Assembly (NCBI RefSeq): GCF_017471675.1
Contig: NZ_JAFUSK010000009.1
Location: forward strand, 1-39,041
DNA: 39,041 nucleotides
Source of the DNA: Pseudobutyrivibrio sp.
GTDB taxonomy: Bacteria > Bacillota > Clostridia > Lachnospirales > Lachnospiraceae
Reading direction: 5' to 3'
The first letter of the stretch is position 1, and every line of letters starts with the position of its first letter. The translations under genes were made by a program, and so were the position numbers. The notes under the pieces are model-generated. The model worked only from the letters and a program-made list of their open reading frames with translations, was not told where the DNA came from and did not search any database. This document shows, piece after piece, positions 1 to 5,894 of this stretch.

Positions 1-66
1 CTAGTGTTTATCTTTGACGGAGACAGTCTTATCTCCATTGAATACGACAGCGCTTTGAACTTATAA
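1..66 (+). CDS. 3' end of an unidentified protein gene
   Basis: Only one frame is open from base 1 to a TAA at 64-66, giving 21 residues ending in ISIEYDSALNL. The fragment is too short to place in a family. Hydrophobic/acidic alternation (LVFIFDGDSL) suggests terminal beta strands. The gene would read toward the tRNA. It may belong to the conserved chromosome upstream of the tRNA-Gly locus. Confidence 0.4.
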   Translation, partial: LVFIFDGDSLISIEYDSALNL

Positions 67-90
67 AAAGGCTGAATTGTCTGAAAAACA

Positions 91-130
91 AAGGGATTTT
101 TTAAAGCTTTGCAACTTTAGAAAATCCCTT
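91..130. terminator. Hairpin between partial gene and tRNA promoter
   Basis: Arms AAGGGATTTT (91-100) and AAAATCCCTT (121-130) are perfectly complementary. It follows the partial gene by 25 bases. The T-rich tail is better on the minus strand, so use as a plus-strand terminator is only plausible. Confidence 0.4.
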
Positions 131-157
131 GACTTATGAGTAGTTGTACTATAGAAT
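129..157 (+). promoter_or_regulatory. Sigma-A promoter of tRNA-Gly
   Basis: TTGACT (129-134), 17-base spacer, TAGAAT (152-157). Transcription would start near 164, about 50 bases before the tRNA. The leader has a short hairpin (AGCCAA/TTGGCT). Confidence 0.7.
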
Positions 158-214
158 ACATATTGTTGTTGAGGCAAACAAGTAGCCAAGTTGGCTGAGA
201 TTTGTTTCGAAAAT

Positions 215-287
215 GCGCGAGTGGCTCAGTTGGTGGAGCACCACCTTGCCAAGGTGGGGGTCGCGGGTTCGAGTCCCGTCTCGCGCT
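215..287 (+). tRNA. tRNA-Gly (anticodon GCC)
   Basis: A complete cloverleaf folds by eye. Acceptor arms GCGCGAG (215-221) and CTCGCGC (280-286) pair, with discriminator T at 287. The anticodon stem is CCACC/GGTGG (241-245 and 253-257) around the loop TTGCCAA, with anticodon GCC at 248-250. The T arm carries the TTCGAGT loop. CCA is not encoded. A promoter lies upstream and a hairpin terminator downstream, so this is a single-gene unit. The 3' end is repeated nearby (see 353-427). Confidence 0.97.
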
Positions 288-296
288 CGATAATTA

Positions 297-336
297 AAAT
301 AGGCAGTATCGCAATTGCGGTACTGCCTATTTTAGT
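297..336 (+). terminator. Rho-independent terminator of tRNA-Gly
   Basis: Thirteen-base perfect arms AAAATAGGCAGTA (297-309) and TACTGCCTATTTT (321-333), followed by a short T-rich tail. It begins ten bases after the tRNA. Confidence 0.85.
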
Positions 337-352
337 TATCGGGCACTTCAAT

Positions 353-427
353 CGAGACGGGACGACCTATCTTGATTTCATGAGCTTGCGAATGAAATCG
401 AGATGTTTCCTTAATCCCGTCTCGCGC
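353..427. repeat. Nested inverted repeat carrying copies of the tRNA 3' end
   Basis: TCCCGTCTCGCGC at 415-427 is an exact copy of tRNA bases 274-286. Its first ten bases also occur inverted at 353-362 (CGAGACGGGA), closing an outer stem. Inside sits a second stem, GATTTCAT (374-381) with ATGAAATC (392-399). Tyrosine-recombinase elements commonly use tRNA 3' ends as attachment sites. This may be a remnant attachment site or a secondary structure; no integrase gene is seen beside it. Confidence 0.55.
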
Positions 428-453
428 GTAGTTTGTTTAAGAATAATGTAGCA

Positions 454-482
454 TTGAATTAAAGAGAATTTGATGTTATAGT
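454..482 (+). promoter_or_regulatory. Promoter of the putative antitoxin RNA
   Basis: TTGAAT (454-459), 17-base spacer, TATAGT (477-482). The predicted start is near 489, directly ahead of three stem-loops, with no ORF on this strand. Confidence 0.6.
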
Positions 483-486
483 ATAG

Positions 487-518
487 ATAAAGAAAGCACC
501 CACTCCAAAGTGGATGCT
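487..518 (-). terminator. Terminator of the toxin transcript
   Basis: On the minus strand AGCATCCACT and AGTGGGTGCT form a stem (495-518) followed by TTTCTTT. It lies about 65 bases past the toxin stop codon. Confidence 0.65.
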
Positions 519-592
519 CCCGAATTAGAGTTAATTAGCTCTCAGTGAGAGCCGCCTCTTTCGTTTGCCGACGAGAGAGGCATTATTTTTTT
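489..592 (+). ncRNA. Putative type I antitoxin RNA, antisense to the toxin mRNA 3' end
   Basis: From the start site near 489 the plus strand runs through three stem-loops: 495-518, 538-552 (GCTCTCA/TGAGAGC) and 554-581 (GCCTCTTTCGT/ACGAGAGAGGC). It then meets a T-rich tail (ATTATTTTTTT), a good rho-independent terminator. The RNA of about 100 bases is fully complementary to the toxin transcript's 3' UTR and last codons. This is the convergent arrangement known for TxpA/RatA and BsrG/SR4. Function is inferred from layout, not shown. Confidence 0.55.
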
Positions 593-705
593 CGCTTGTT
601 GTTCCTCTTATCGAGAAAGCTAAGCAACGCCAGTAAGAAACCACAAGCTGTAAAAAGCAATGCTAACATCGTTAGCATAATCATCAAGATTTCATAGTCC
701 GTCAT
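583..705 (-). CDS. Small hydrophobic type I toxin-like peptide (holin-like toxin family)
   Basis: This is a 40-residue ORF with ATG at 705 and an excellent ribosome site (GGGAGGTGA) ahead of it. The peptide starts MTDYEILMIM, has one membrane-spanning segment (about residues 5-31) and ends in a basic tail DKRNNKRKK. That is the build of the Firmicute putative holin-like toxins related to TxpA/BsrG: M-T-x-Y-E start, single helix, lysine-rich end. A convergent antisense RNA with its own promoter and terminator covers its 3' end. The peptide would act at the cytoplasmic membrane if translated. It could instead be an ordinary small membrane protein, but the antisense layout favours a toxin. Confidence 0.7.
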   Translation of the reverse strand: MTDYEILMIMLTMLALLFTACGFLLALLSFLDKRNNKRKK

Positions 706-1031
706 GTGCGTCACCTCCCTTCCATAGTGACATCCACTCTGTGGAGCACCTTATAGAATGGCTCGGGAGATTTCCACCTCGTCATGGGTACTTTCAGTGC
801 AGACAAACTGCATGAATAAATATGGCACAAATGTTCTGTCTTCGCAATCGAACCTTCTAAGTTTCTTAGTACTTTTATTAGTTCATTTTTAACACCCAAT
901 AATGTATAAAACAAGTTAATAAAAAAGGGTACAAAATAGAAAAACTCCCAAAAAAGAGGAGCAAAAAATGAGGCATACAAGACGCCTCATTTCAATACTA
1001 TAACTACGGATTTTTGAACTCTCAGTATGAT
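706..1031. other. Non-coding stretch upstream of the toxin
   Basis: I see no supported gene here. It contains the toxin ribosome site and 5' UTR, with a small hairpin TCCAC/GTGGA near 734-744, and a possible minus-strand -10 (TATAAG, 750-755) without a good -35. A long minus-strand frame across it lacks a ribosome site and overlaps the toxin leader, so I do not call it. Confidence 0.5.
961..992 (-). terminator. Terminator of the 2.0-1.0 kb minus-strand operon
   Basis: On the minus strand AAATGAGGC and GCCTCATTT (984-992 with 966-974) form a stem followed by a T run. It lies 40 bases beyond the stop of the 21-aa ORF at 1032-1097. Confidence 0.6.
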
Positions 1032-1097
1032 TTATCTCTCAGGATGACTTGGATTTATTCTTCTTAAATTCTGATATTCATCATCTGCTATTTGCAT
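1032..1097 (-). CDS. Very small ORF (21 aa), last in its operon
   Basis: ATG at 1097 is preceded at good distance by AAGGAGGAT, and the ORF ends at 1032. The peptide is polar (MQIADDEYQNLRRINPSHPE). It sits between the membrane-anchored protein gene and a terminator. A ribosome site this strong before so short a frame suggests real translation, but no family is recognised. It could be the relic of a longer gene. Confidence 0.3.
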   Translation of the reverse strand: MQIADDEYQNLRRINPSHPER

Positions 1098-1158
1098 AAA
1101 ATCCTCCTTAAAGTATTTAAGGGCAACTTTAACAGCTACCCGTAATAATTTTTAAAAA

Positions 1159-1971
1159 TTACTGAACTAGTTCACCATTTATATAAACTGTACCAGGAAT
1201 AGGTATTCCATCAGGCCCTGCTTCACATTCCCAATAAGGTGGTTTTGTTTCTGTATAATCATATGTGGACCAGCACATGTTACCGTTGGGCAATTCTATA
1301 CAAAACCAACCTTTTGAAGGTGCTAATTTAACTAATTCTGCTGGACAGTGCCAAACAACACCTGTATTTTTAGCTACAATATCGTATGGACTACTTGTAG
1401 TAGTTGAACTTGAATTACTTGAAGAACTATCTGTTGTCGATTCTGTGTTATTAGATGACTGCTGCTCATTTGAAACAGTCGCATTTGATGATGTAGTACT
1501 TTCATTCTTAATGTCTGATGAACTTGTATCAGAAGATGCATTTTCTTTATCTGAAGTCTGAACGTCTTCACTTTCAGTATTTTCAGAATCATCTGTCTCT
1601 GTTTCAAGTGATTCCTGGGCATCAGCTTCATTAGCTTGAGCCTGTTCAATTTCAGCTTCTGTAGCAGCAATTTCTGCTTCTATTTTTTCAATTTCGCCTT
1701 CAAAGTATTCCTTTGTTGAATCATAACTCTCATCAAAAGAATCATTACTTCCATAATAATCACTTAATGTAGAATCACCTACAAATGAATCATAAACAGC
1801 CTGCTTTGAATCTAATTCATCATTAGAATCAAAATCTCCCTTGTATTCCTCTATTAATTCCATTGCGGTTGCATATTTATTTGAGGAAGAAACATTAACA
1901 CCTATAGCGATGCAAATTGCCACAATTACGATTGCTAAGATACATACTATTAAAACTTTCTTATTTTTCAT
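1159..1971 (-). CDS. Membrane-anchored extracellular protein of unknown function
   Basis: A 270-aa protein. Residues 5-26 form one N-terminal transmembrane segment after a short basic head (MKNKK), so the rest is probably extracellular. Residues about 30-85 are acidic and helical. Residues 85-115 are a coiled-coil-like Glu/Ala stretch (IEKIEAEIAATEAEIEQAQ). Residues 120-200 are a low-complexity Ser/Thr/Asn/Asp linker. The last 75 residues form a small Cys/Trp-containing domain (WHCPAEL, WFCIELPNGNMCW, YWECEAGPDG) that I do not recognise. The start follows GAAAGGAATAGG. It overlaps the upstream 37-aa ORF by 11 bases, suggesting translational coupling. The linker suggests presentation of the C-terminal domain outside the cell. 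Confidence 0.75.
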   Translation of the reverse strand: MKNKKVLIVCILAIVIVAICIAIGVNVSSSNKYATAMELIEEYKGDFDSNDELDSKQAVYDSFVGDSTLSDYYGSNDSFDESYDSTKEYFEGEIEKIEAEIAATEAEIEQAQANEADAQESLETETDDSENTESEDVQTSDKENASSDTSSSDIKNESTTSSNATVSNEQQSSNNTESTTDSSSSNSSSTTTSSPYDIVAKNTGVVWHCPAELVKLAPSKGWFCIELPNGNMCWSTYDYTETKPPYWECEAGPDGIPIPGTVYINGELVQ

Positions 1972-2074
1972 TTCCTATTCCTTTCTCAATAGCTATTATT
2001 GTTTGGTGTTCGATTTCTGTGATAAAGTTTTTACATTCCTCGAGCCTAGATGGATTATTAATATATACCTTCAT
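1961..2074 (-). CDS. Small ORF (37 aa) coupled to the membrane-anchored protein
   Basis: ATG at 2074 follows GAAGGG at normal spacing. The frame runs 37 codons (MKVYINNPSRLEECKNFITE...) and ends at 1961, 11 bases inside the next gene. It is the first gene after the divergent promoter. No family is recognised. The start, ribosome site and overlapping stop/start favour a genuine gene or a translational-coupling leader. Confidence 0.45.
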   Translation of the reverse strand: MKVYINNPSRLEECKNFITEIEHQTIIAIEKGIGNEK

Positions 2075-2101
2075 TGATTTCCCTTCACTGTAATAAGTTA
2101 T

Positions 2102-2162
2102 ATTGTGGATATATATATAATATTACACGTATATTATAACATATTGTGAATAACTCCACAAT
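2102..2162. promoter_or_regulatory. Divergent promoter region with two dyads
   Basis: ATTGTGGA (2102-2109) recurs inverted as TCCACAAT (2155-2162). Between them ATAATAT (2117-2123) is inverted as ATATTAT (2131-2137). The minus-strand -10 TATAAT (2138-2133), with TTGTGG 17 bases upstream, lies inside these dyads. The region separates the minus-strand operon from the HTH gene, so it is a natural operator for that regulator. Confidence 0.5.
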
Positions 2163-2204
2163 GTCGATATGCACAACACCTATTTATAATCAACTTATAA
2201 GATT

Positions 2205-2414
2205 ATGCAGGGAGTGATGGAAATAATTAGTTATGCGCCTTTGTGGGAGACTATGAAGAAAAAAGATATTTCCCAATATCAATTACTGAAAGCGGGAATA
2301 GATAATAAGACATTAGATGGTTTTAAGAAGAACAGAAATGTTACACTTTTAACCATTGAAAAGTTGTGCGCGATTTTGGAATGCACACCGAATGATATTG
2401 TAGAATTCAAGTAA
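2205..2414 (+). CDS. Small XRE/Cro-type HTH regulator
   Basis: A 69-aa protein, nearly all one helix-turn-helix domain. SQYQLLKAGIDNKTLDGFKK is the HTH core, followed by NVTLLTIEKLCAILECTPNDIVEF, the typical third and fourth helices of short Cro/CI-like regulators (HTH_26 type). The likely true N-terminus is MEIISYAPLW (ATG 2217), matching the family's usual start, but its only ribosome-site candidate (AGGGAG) is very close; ATG 2205 has none. It faces the membrane-protein operon across a dyad-rich promoter and probably controls it. Confidence 0.85.
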   Translation: MQGVMEIISYAPLWETMKKKDISQYQLLKAGIDNKTLDGFKKNRNVTLLTIEKLCAILECTPNDIVEFK

Positions 2415-2456
2415 AAGCAGTTATCAAAGAGATTAATGATAACTGCTTATTTTATT
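2415..2456 (+). terminator. Terminator of the HTH gene
   Basis: Perfect 12-base arms AAGCAGTTATCA (2415-2426) and TGATAACTGCTT (2437-2448), followed by ATTTTATT. It starts right at the stop codon. Confidence 0.85.
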
Positions 2457-2489
2457 AGTTTTTTAACCACAAATATAATCTGATAGGTA

Positions 2490-2518
2490 TTGACTTACAG
2501 TTGCGTAGCGACTATTAT
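2490..2518 (+). promoter_or_regulatory. Strong promoter of a small RNA
   Basis: TTGACT (2490-2495), 17-base spacer, TATTAT (2513-2518). The spacer holds a dyad (GTTGC/GCGAC around TA) that could bind a regulator. Confidence 0.75.
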
Positions 2519-2524
2519 GATTAT

Positions 2525-2592
2525 AGTGAATGCGTCACATATCTCTGTGTGAGTTGTGACCCAGGGAAGTCTCTGCGGAGCTTCCCTTTTTT
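2525..2592 (+). ncRNA. Free-standing small structured RNA (~68 nt) with its own promoter and terminator
   Basis: The predicted start is 2525. GTCACA (2534-2539) can pair with TGTGAC (2555-2560) or, more locally, TCACA (2535-2539) with TGTGA (2548-2552); the two are mutually exclusive. Next comes a textbook terminator, GGGAAG (2564-2569) with CTTCCC (2581-2586) and six Ts. No ORF with a ribosome site fits inside. It may be a regulatory RNA or a terminated leader for the ORF at 2608. I do not recognise a known RNA family. Confidence 0.6.
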
Positions 2593-2607
2593 ATATTTGG
2601 GAGAGTA

Positions 2608-2763
2608 TTGGATAGTTCTGATTTTATAGAGTTTAAAAATAGTCTGAGCAAGTTAATTAAAAGATACCAGAGAGAATCAAAAGCAGAAATTGCAACAATG
2701 ATTTTAAAAGAAATGGGATTTCCTAGTAATTGGGAAACTATAACCAAATATAGAAAATACTAA
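2608..2763 (+). CDS. Small ORF (51 aa), possible Abi_2-type C-terminal remnant
   Basis: A TTG start at 2608 follows GGGAGAG. The product is basic and helical and ends KEMGFPSNWETITKYRKY. The GFP-x-NW motif resembles the C-terminal end of Abi_2 (AbiD/AbiF) abortive-infection proteins, from memory of that family. It could be a fragment of a degraded gene or a stand-alone small protein behind the small RNA's terminator. Start codon and reality are uncertain. Confidence 0.35.
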   Translation: MDSSDFIEFKNSLSKLIKRYQRESKAEIATMILKEMGFPSNWETITKYRKY

Positions 2764-2837
2764 GACAAGTATCGCAAATATAAGGGGTACAAAAAGGGTC
2801 TTTGATATTAAATGATAAAAAATTAATAATAAGCAGC

Positions 2838-2879
2838 TTGAAAATCTCCCTCCGAATGCCTATACTAACTACAGTTAGT
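2838..2879 (+). promoter_or_regulatory. Promoter and operator-like palindrome of the ZinT-domain gene
   Basis: TTGAAA (2838-2843), 17-base spacer, TATACT (2861-2866). A perfect dyad ACTAACT-AC-AGTTAGT (2864-2879) overlaps the -10 and start site. TAAC/GTTA half-sites recall MarR-type zinc repressor (AdcR) boxes. A metal-responsive repressor is an inference. Confidence 0.6.
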
Positions 2880-2906
2880 CGTATATAACTCGAGAGGAGA
2901 ATGATT

Positions 2907-3692
2907 ATGCAAAGAAAAACAGCTTTATTACTTACTTTAGTCATGGCAGCATCACTTTATGGGTGCGGTTCAACAGAAACAAATACTCAGGAATCATCAA
3001 ACACTGATGTTGTGGAAGCTTCCAACAAGACTGATGAATCCCAAACAACAACACCAGCAGATGAAACTGAATCTGGTTATAATCTTTCGGCACTACAAGG
3101 AACATATGTCGAACTGTTCCCTGAATTTATGAAAGACGAATACAAAGACTGGTGGGTAGAATGCATTAACAAATATGAAACAGACCCAGATACTGTTGAG
3201 CAATATTACGCAATGCTTACAGAATCATACATTGGAACAGTAACTGGACAGGATGCTGTCGAGAAATATTCTGATGGTACATTCGTGTTTGACTGTTATT
3301 TTGAGAACGATATCAAAACAATCACTATAGAGGGTAATACAATTTCAGGAGAAGATGCAGAAGGCAATGATGTGTTTAGTCATGAATACACCTACGTTGA
3401 AGACATTGATGCATTACATGGCGAGGATGTATTACCTGGATATTTCCATGTTTTCAAAACAGAGGATACAGATGCTGGTGAATTTACATACTTTGCATTT
3501 ACCGATGATACTCCTTCAGGTGAGTACCACATTGAATTTAGATATGGTGAATCATTGGATGGTATTGATGAATTCATGAGTGGCGACTATGCTTATTGGA
3601 TGGCATCAGGTATAACTCAAGATTATGACGAGGAAATGATTCATAATTGCATCAAATTATTTGTTGATGAAAATGTCGGTGGCGAAGAGTAA
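2907..3692 (+). CDS. ZinT-domain metal-binding lipoprotein
   Basis: A 261-aa protein. The signal peptide ends in lipobox LYGC (Cys20), followed by a Ser/Thr/Asn/Glu linker to about residue 58. The remainder resembles the ZinT (YodA) zinc/cadmium-binding domain also fused in AdcA. It has LQGTYVELFPEF at the start, a KTITIEGNTISG beta strand, then GYFHVF, GEYHIEFRYGE and SGDYAYWMASGI toward the end. The family binds Zn at histidines in these strands and scavenges metal outside the cell, handing it to ABC importers. ATG 2907 was chosen over 2901 because AGAGGAG (2893-2899) is then 7 bases away. It is monocistronic between its own promoter and terminator. No zinc ABC genes are beside it. Confidence 0.8.
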   Translation: MQRKTALLLTLVMAASLYGCGSTETNTQESSNTDVVEASNKTDESQTTTPADETESGYNLSALQGTYVELFPEFMKDEYKDWWVECINKYETDPDTVEQYYAMLTESYIGTVTGQDAVEKYSDGTFVFDCYFENDIKTITIEGNTISGEDAEGNDVFSHEYTYVEDIDALHGEDVLPGYFHVFKTEDTDAGEFTYFAFTDDTPSGEYHIEFRYGESLDGIDEFMSGDYAYWMASGITQDYDEEMIHNCIKLFVDENVGGEE

Positions 3693-3727
3693 TTTTAAAA
3701 GTGTAAATCCATTTCCATCAATATTTT

Positions 3728-3762
3728 AAAGGACATATCTAATGGGATATGTCCTTTTTTAT
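3728..3762 (+). terminator. Terminator of the ZinT-domain gene
   Basis: Perfect arms AAAGGACATATC (3728-3739) and GATATGTCCTTT (3746-3757) followed by Ts. Confidence 0.9.
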
Positions 3763-3790
3763 TTACATTTGTAAACGCTTGTACTATTAT
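3762..3790 (+). promoter_or_regulatory. Promoter of the potassium uptake operon
   Basis: TTTACA (3762-3767), 17-base spacer, TATTAT (3785-3790), starting immediately after the preceding terminator. The start near 3797 leaves a leader of about 45 bases. Confidence 0.6.
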
Positions 3791-3843
3791 TTCTTTTTGT
3801 GATGTTAACATGTCACGATTCTCTTTGATATATGGAGATGTTT

Positions 3844-5214
3844 ATGAAAAAGAAAAAAATATCATCGGTACAATTGATACCATTAAGTTTCTTGTGGGCG
3901 ATTATTATAGGTGCGTTGCTTTTGATGCTTCCTATATCTTCTGCCACAGGGCAATGGACAAATCCGCTGGTAGCGCTGTTTACAGCCACCACTTCTACCT
4001 GTGTTACGGGGCTTGTTGTGGTAGATACCTATAGCTATTTCAGCCTATTTGGTCACATTATTATCCTGCTTATGATTCAGGTAGGTGGTCTTGGTATTAT
4101 CACAGTTATTTCTATGGTAATGCTCATCACCCAAAAGAAGTTTTCTTTGGGCGATAGAATGATGCTACAGGATTCCCTTAATCTAAAAACAGATGTAGGT
4201 ATTCTAAAGATTTTAATTAGAATCTCAAAAGATGTTGCTAAGATTGAATTAACGGGAGCAGCACTTTATGCCATATATTTCATTCCAGAATATGGCATTG
4301 CAAAGGGAATATGGTTCTCCATTTTCCACTCTGTCTCGGCCTTCTGTAATGCAGGTATAGACATTATTGGAAACAACAGTCTGATGGATTATAAATCAAA
4401 TCCATTGATTATGATTACAACCATGCTTTTGATCATTCTAGGTGGTTTAGGATATGTAGTTTGGTTTGATATGTCCGAAAAAATCAAAGCTGGCATCGTT
4501 AAAGGATTTACACCTGTTCAGATTTTTAAAAGATTTACAGAACACACTAAACTGGTTGTGGTTGTGACAGTAACTACTTTCCTGATTGTTTCCGGTGCTG
4601 TGGCATTTTTTATTGCAGAATATAACAACCCTGGCACACTTGGTAACCTTTCGCTTTTTGATAAGGTTATTAACAGCTTTTTTGAATCAATCACTTTAAG
4701 AACTGCAGGATTTTCATCCATCCCACAGGAGAATATGACAGATTTTTCATGTGTCATATCATATACACTGATGTTTATTGGTGGCTCTCCTATCGGTACA
4801 GCAGGCGGTGTAAAAACAATTACTATTTTCCTGGCTTTATTAAATATTATTGCCTACATCCACGATGATGATCAAAGCATAATTTTTAATAAACGTGTTA
4901 CAGATGAAAACATGCGTAAAGCAACTGTTATTGTTGCTGTGGCTACATTTACAATTATAATTTTAACCCTGGCATTAATCGTTACAAACCCTATCAACAT
5001 TCAGGACGGACTATACGAGGTTATCAGTGCTTCCGCTACTGTTGGATTGTCTCGTGGCCTAACTTCAAGCTTGAATAGCGTAGGACAGATTATAATAATT
5101 ATTGCCATGTATCTGGGACGTATAGGTCCTATCTCACTTGCAATTTTCTTTGCTGGCAGAAGCCATCATAAGTCAAAATGTAGATATGTAGAAGGCGAAT
5201 TTTTCGTAGGATAA
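3844..5214 (+). CDS. ktrB: Potassium uptake channel subunit, TrkH/KtrB family
   Basis: A 456-aa integral membrane protein that conducts K+ (with Na+ or H+ coupling in the family) and is gated by a cytosolic RCK subunit. The four pore loops are visible: TSTCVTGL, SAFCNAGID, TLRTAGFSS and SATVGLSRG, each followed by a hydrophobic helix. The total gives the expected eight membrane helices. ATG 3844 (MKKKKISS) follows TGGAGA better than ATG 3832. The stop lies inside the ribosome site of the RCK gene, so the two are co-translated. Length fits KtrB rather than the longer proteobacterial TrkH. Confidence 0.95.
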   Translation: MKKKKISSVQLIPLSFLWAIIIGALLLMLPISSATGQWTNPLVALFTATTSTCVTGLVVVDTYSYFSLFGHIIILLMIQVGGLGIITVISMVMLITQKKFSLGDRMMLQDSLNLKTDVGILKILIRISKDVAKIELTGAALYAIYFIPEYGIAKGIWFSIFHSVSAFCNAGIDIIGNNSLMDYKSNPLIMITTMLLIILGGLGYVVWFDMSEKIKAGIVKGFTPVQIFKRFTEHTKLVVVVTVTTFLIVSGAVAFFIAEYNNPGTLGNLSLFDKVINSFFESITLRTAGFSSIPQENMTDFSCVISYTLMFIGGSPIGTAGGVKTITIFLALLNIIAYIHDDDQSIIFNKRVTDENMRKATVIVAVATFTIIILTLALIVTNPINIQDGLYEVISASATVGLSRGLTSSLNSVGQIIIIIAMYLGRIGPISLAIFFAGRSHHKSKCRYVEGEFFVG

Positions 5215-5225
5215 GGAGTTTATTG

Positions 5226-5876
5226 ATGAAAAAGACAATAGCAGTTTTAGGTTTAGGAAAATATGGAATAAGTCTTGCTAAAAGCATGTACGAAATGGGT
5301 GCTGATGTTTTAGTTGTAGATAACGATAGAGACAAGCTAAAGGATATGGACGGCTTTTGTACTGCCGCTGTTTGTGCCGATTTAACAAACGAAGATGAAG
5401 TTGAAATGCTTGGTCTTAAAAACATGGATATCGTAGCTGTTGCTATGGCCGGTAATCTTTCTGCAAGTATTATGTCTGTTGCCGTAGCTAAAGAAGTTGG
5501 CGTACCTCTTGTAGTTGCAAAAAGCTCATCTGACAGAATGACATCCATTCTTAAAAAAATAGGTGCAAATAAAGTTATCGTGCCTGAGGAATACGGCGGA
5601 GAACAATCCGCTAGAATTCTTGCTTCTGATACATTCTTAGATTATTTCAAGGTAGATGACAATCTATGTATGGTAGAAATGTTGCCAATGGACAAATGGG
5701 TTGGCAAAAATATGATAGAATTGAATCTTCGTAAAAACTATAAGATAAACGTAATCGCTTATATGAATCATGAAACTGGTCATTGGAAGATTCTCGACCC
5801 AGCAGAACCATTAGAAGCTGAAAACGAGCTCTTAATTGTCTTAGAGCGTGACTACCTCTATAGAATTAATAAATAA
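5226..5876 (+). CDS. ktrA: Cytosolic RCK regulatory subunit of the K+ uptake system, TrkA/KtrA family
   Basis: A 216-aa protein. The N-terminal Rossmann fold begins VLGLGKYGISLAKSM (GxGxxG), with the ribose-binding acid in VVDNDRDKL. Residues about 135-216 form an RCK-C domain (MVEMLPMDKWVGKNMIELNL ... LLIVLERD). The family forms an octameric ring under KtrB and gates it in response to ATP/ADP; c-di-AMP binding to the C domain is known in Firmicutes. ATG 5226 is 7 bases after AAGGAG (5213-5218). It is second in the two-gene operon. Confidence 0.95.
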   Translation: MKKTIAVLGLGKYGISLAKSMYEMGADVLVVDNDRDKLKDMDGFCTAAVCADLTNEDEVEMLGLKNMDIVAVAMAGNLSASIMSVAVAKEVGVPLVVAKSSSDRMTSILKKIGANKVIVPEEYGGEQSARILASDTFLDYFKVDDNLCMVEMLPMDKWVGKNMIELNLRKNYKINVIAYMNHETGHWKILDPAEPLEAENELLIVLERDYLYRINK

Positions 5877-5894
5877 TCGGTTTTTTTTCTATAT

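Noticed and set aside
191-451. Frame of 86 aa crossing the tRNA-Gly gene
   Set aside because: It translates through a complete tRNA and its terminator and has no ribosome site.
711-980. Minus-strand 89-aa hydrophobic frame
   Set aside because: It has no ribosome site, begins inside a terminator stem and overlaps the toxin leader; composition reflects AT-rich non-coding DNA.
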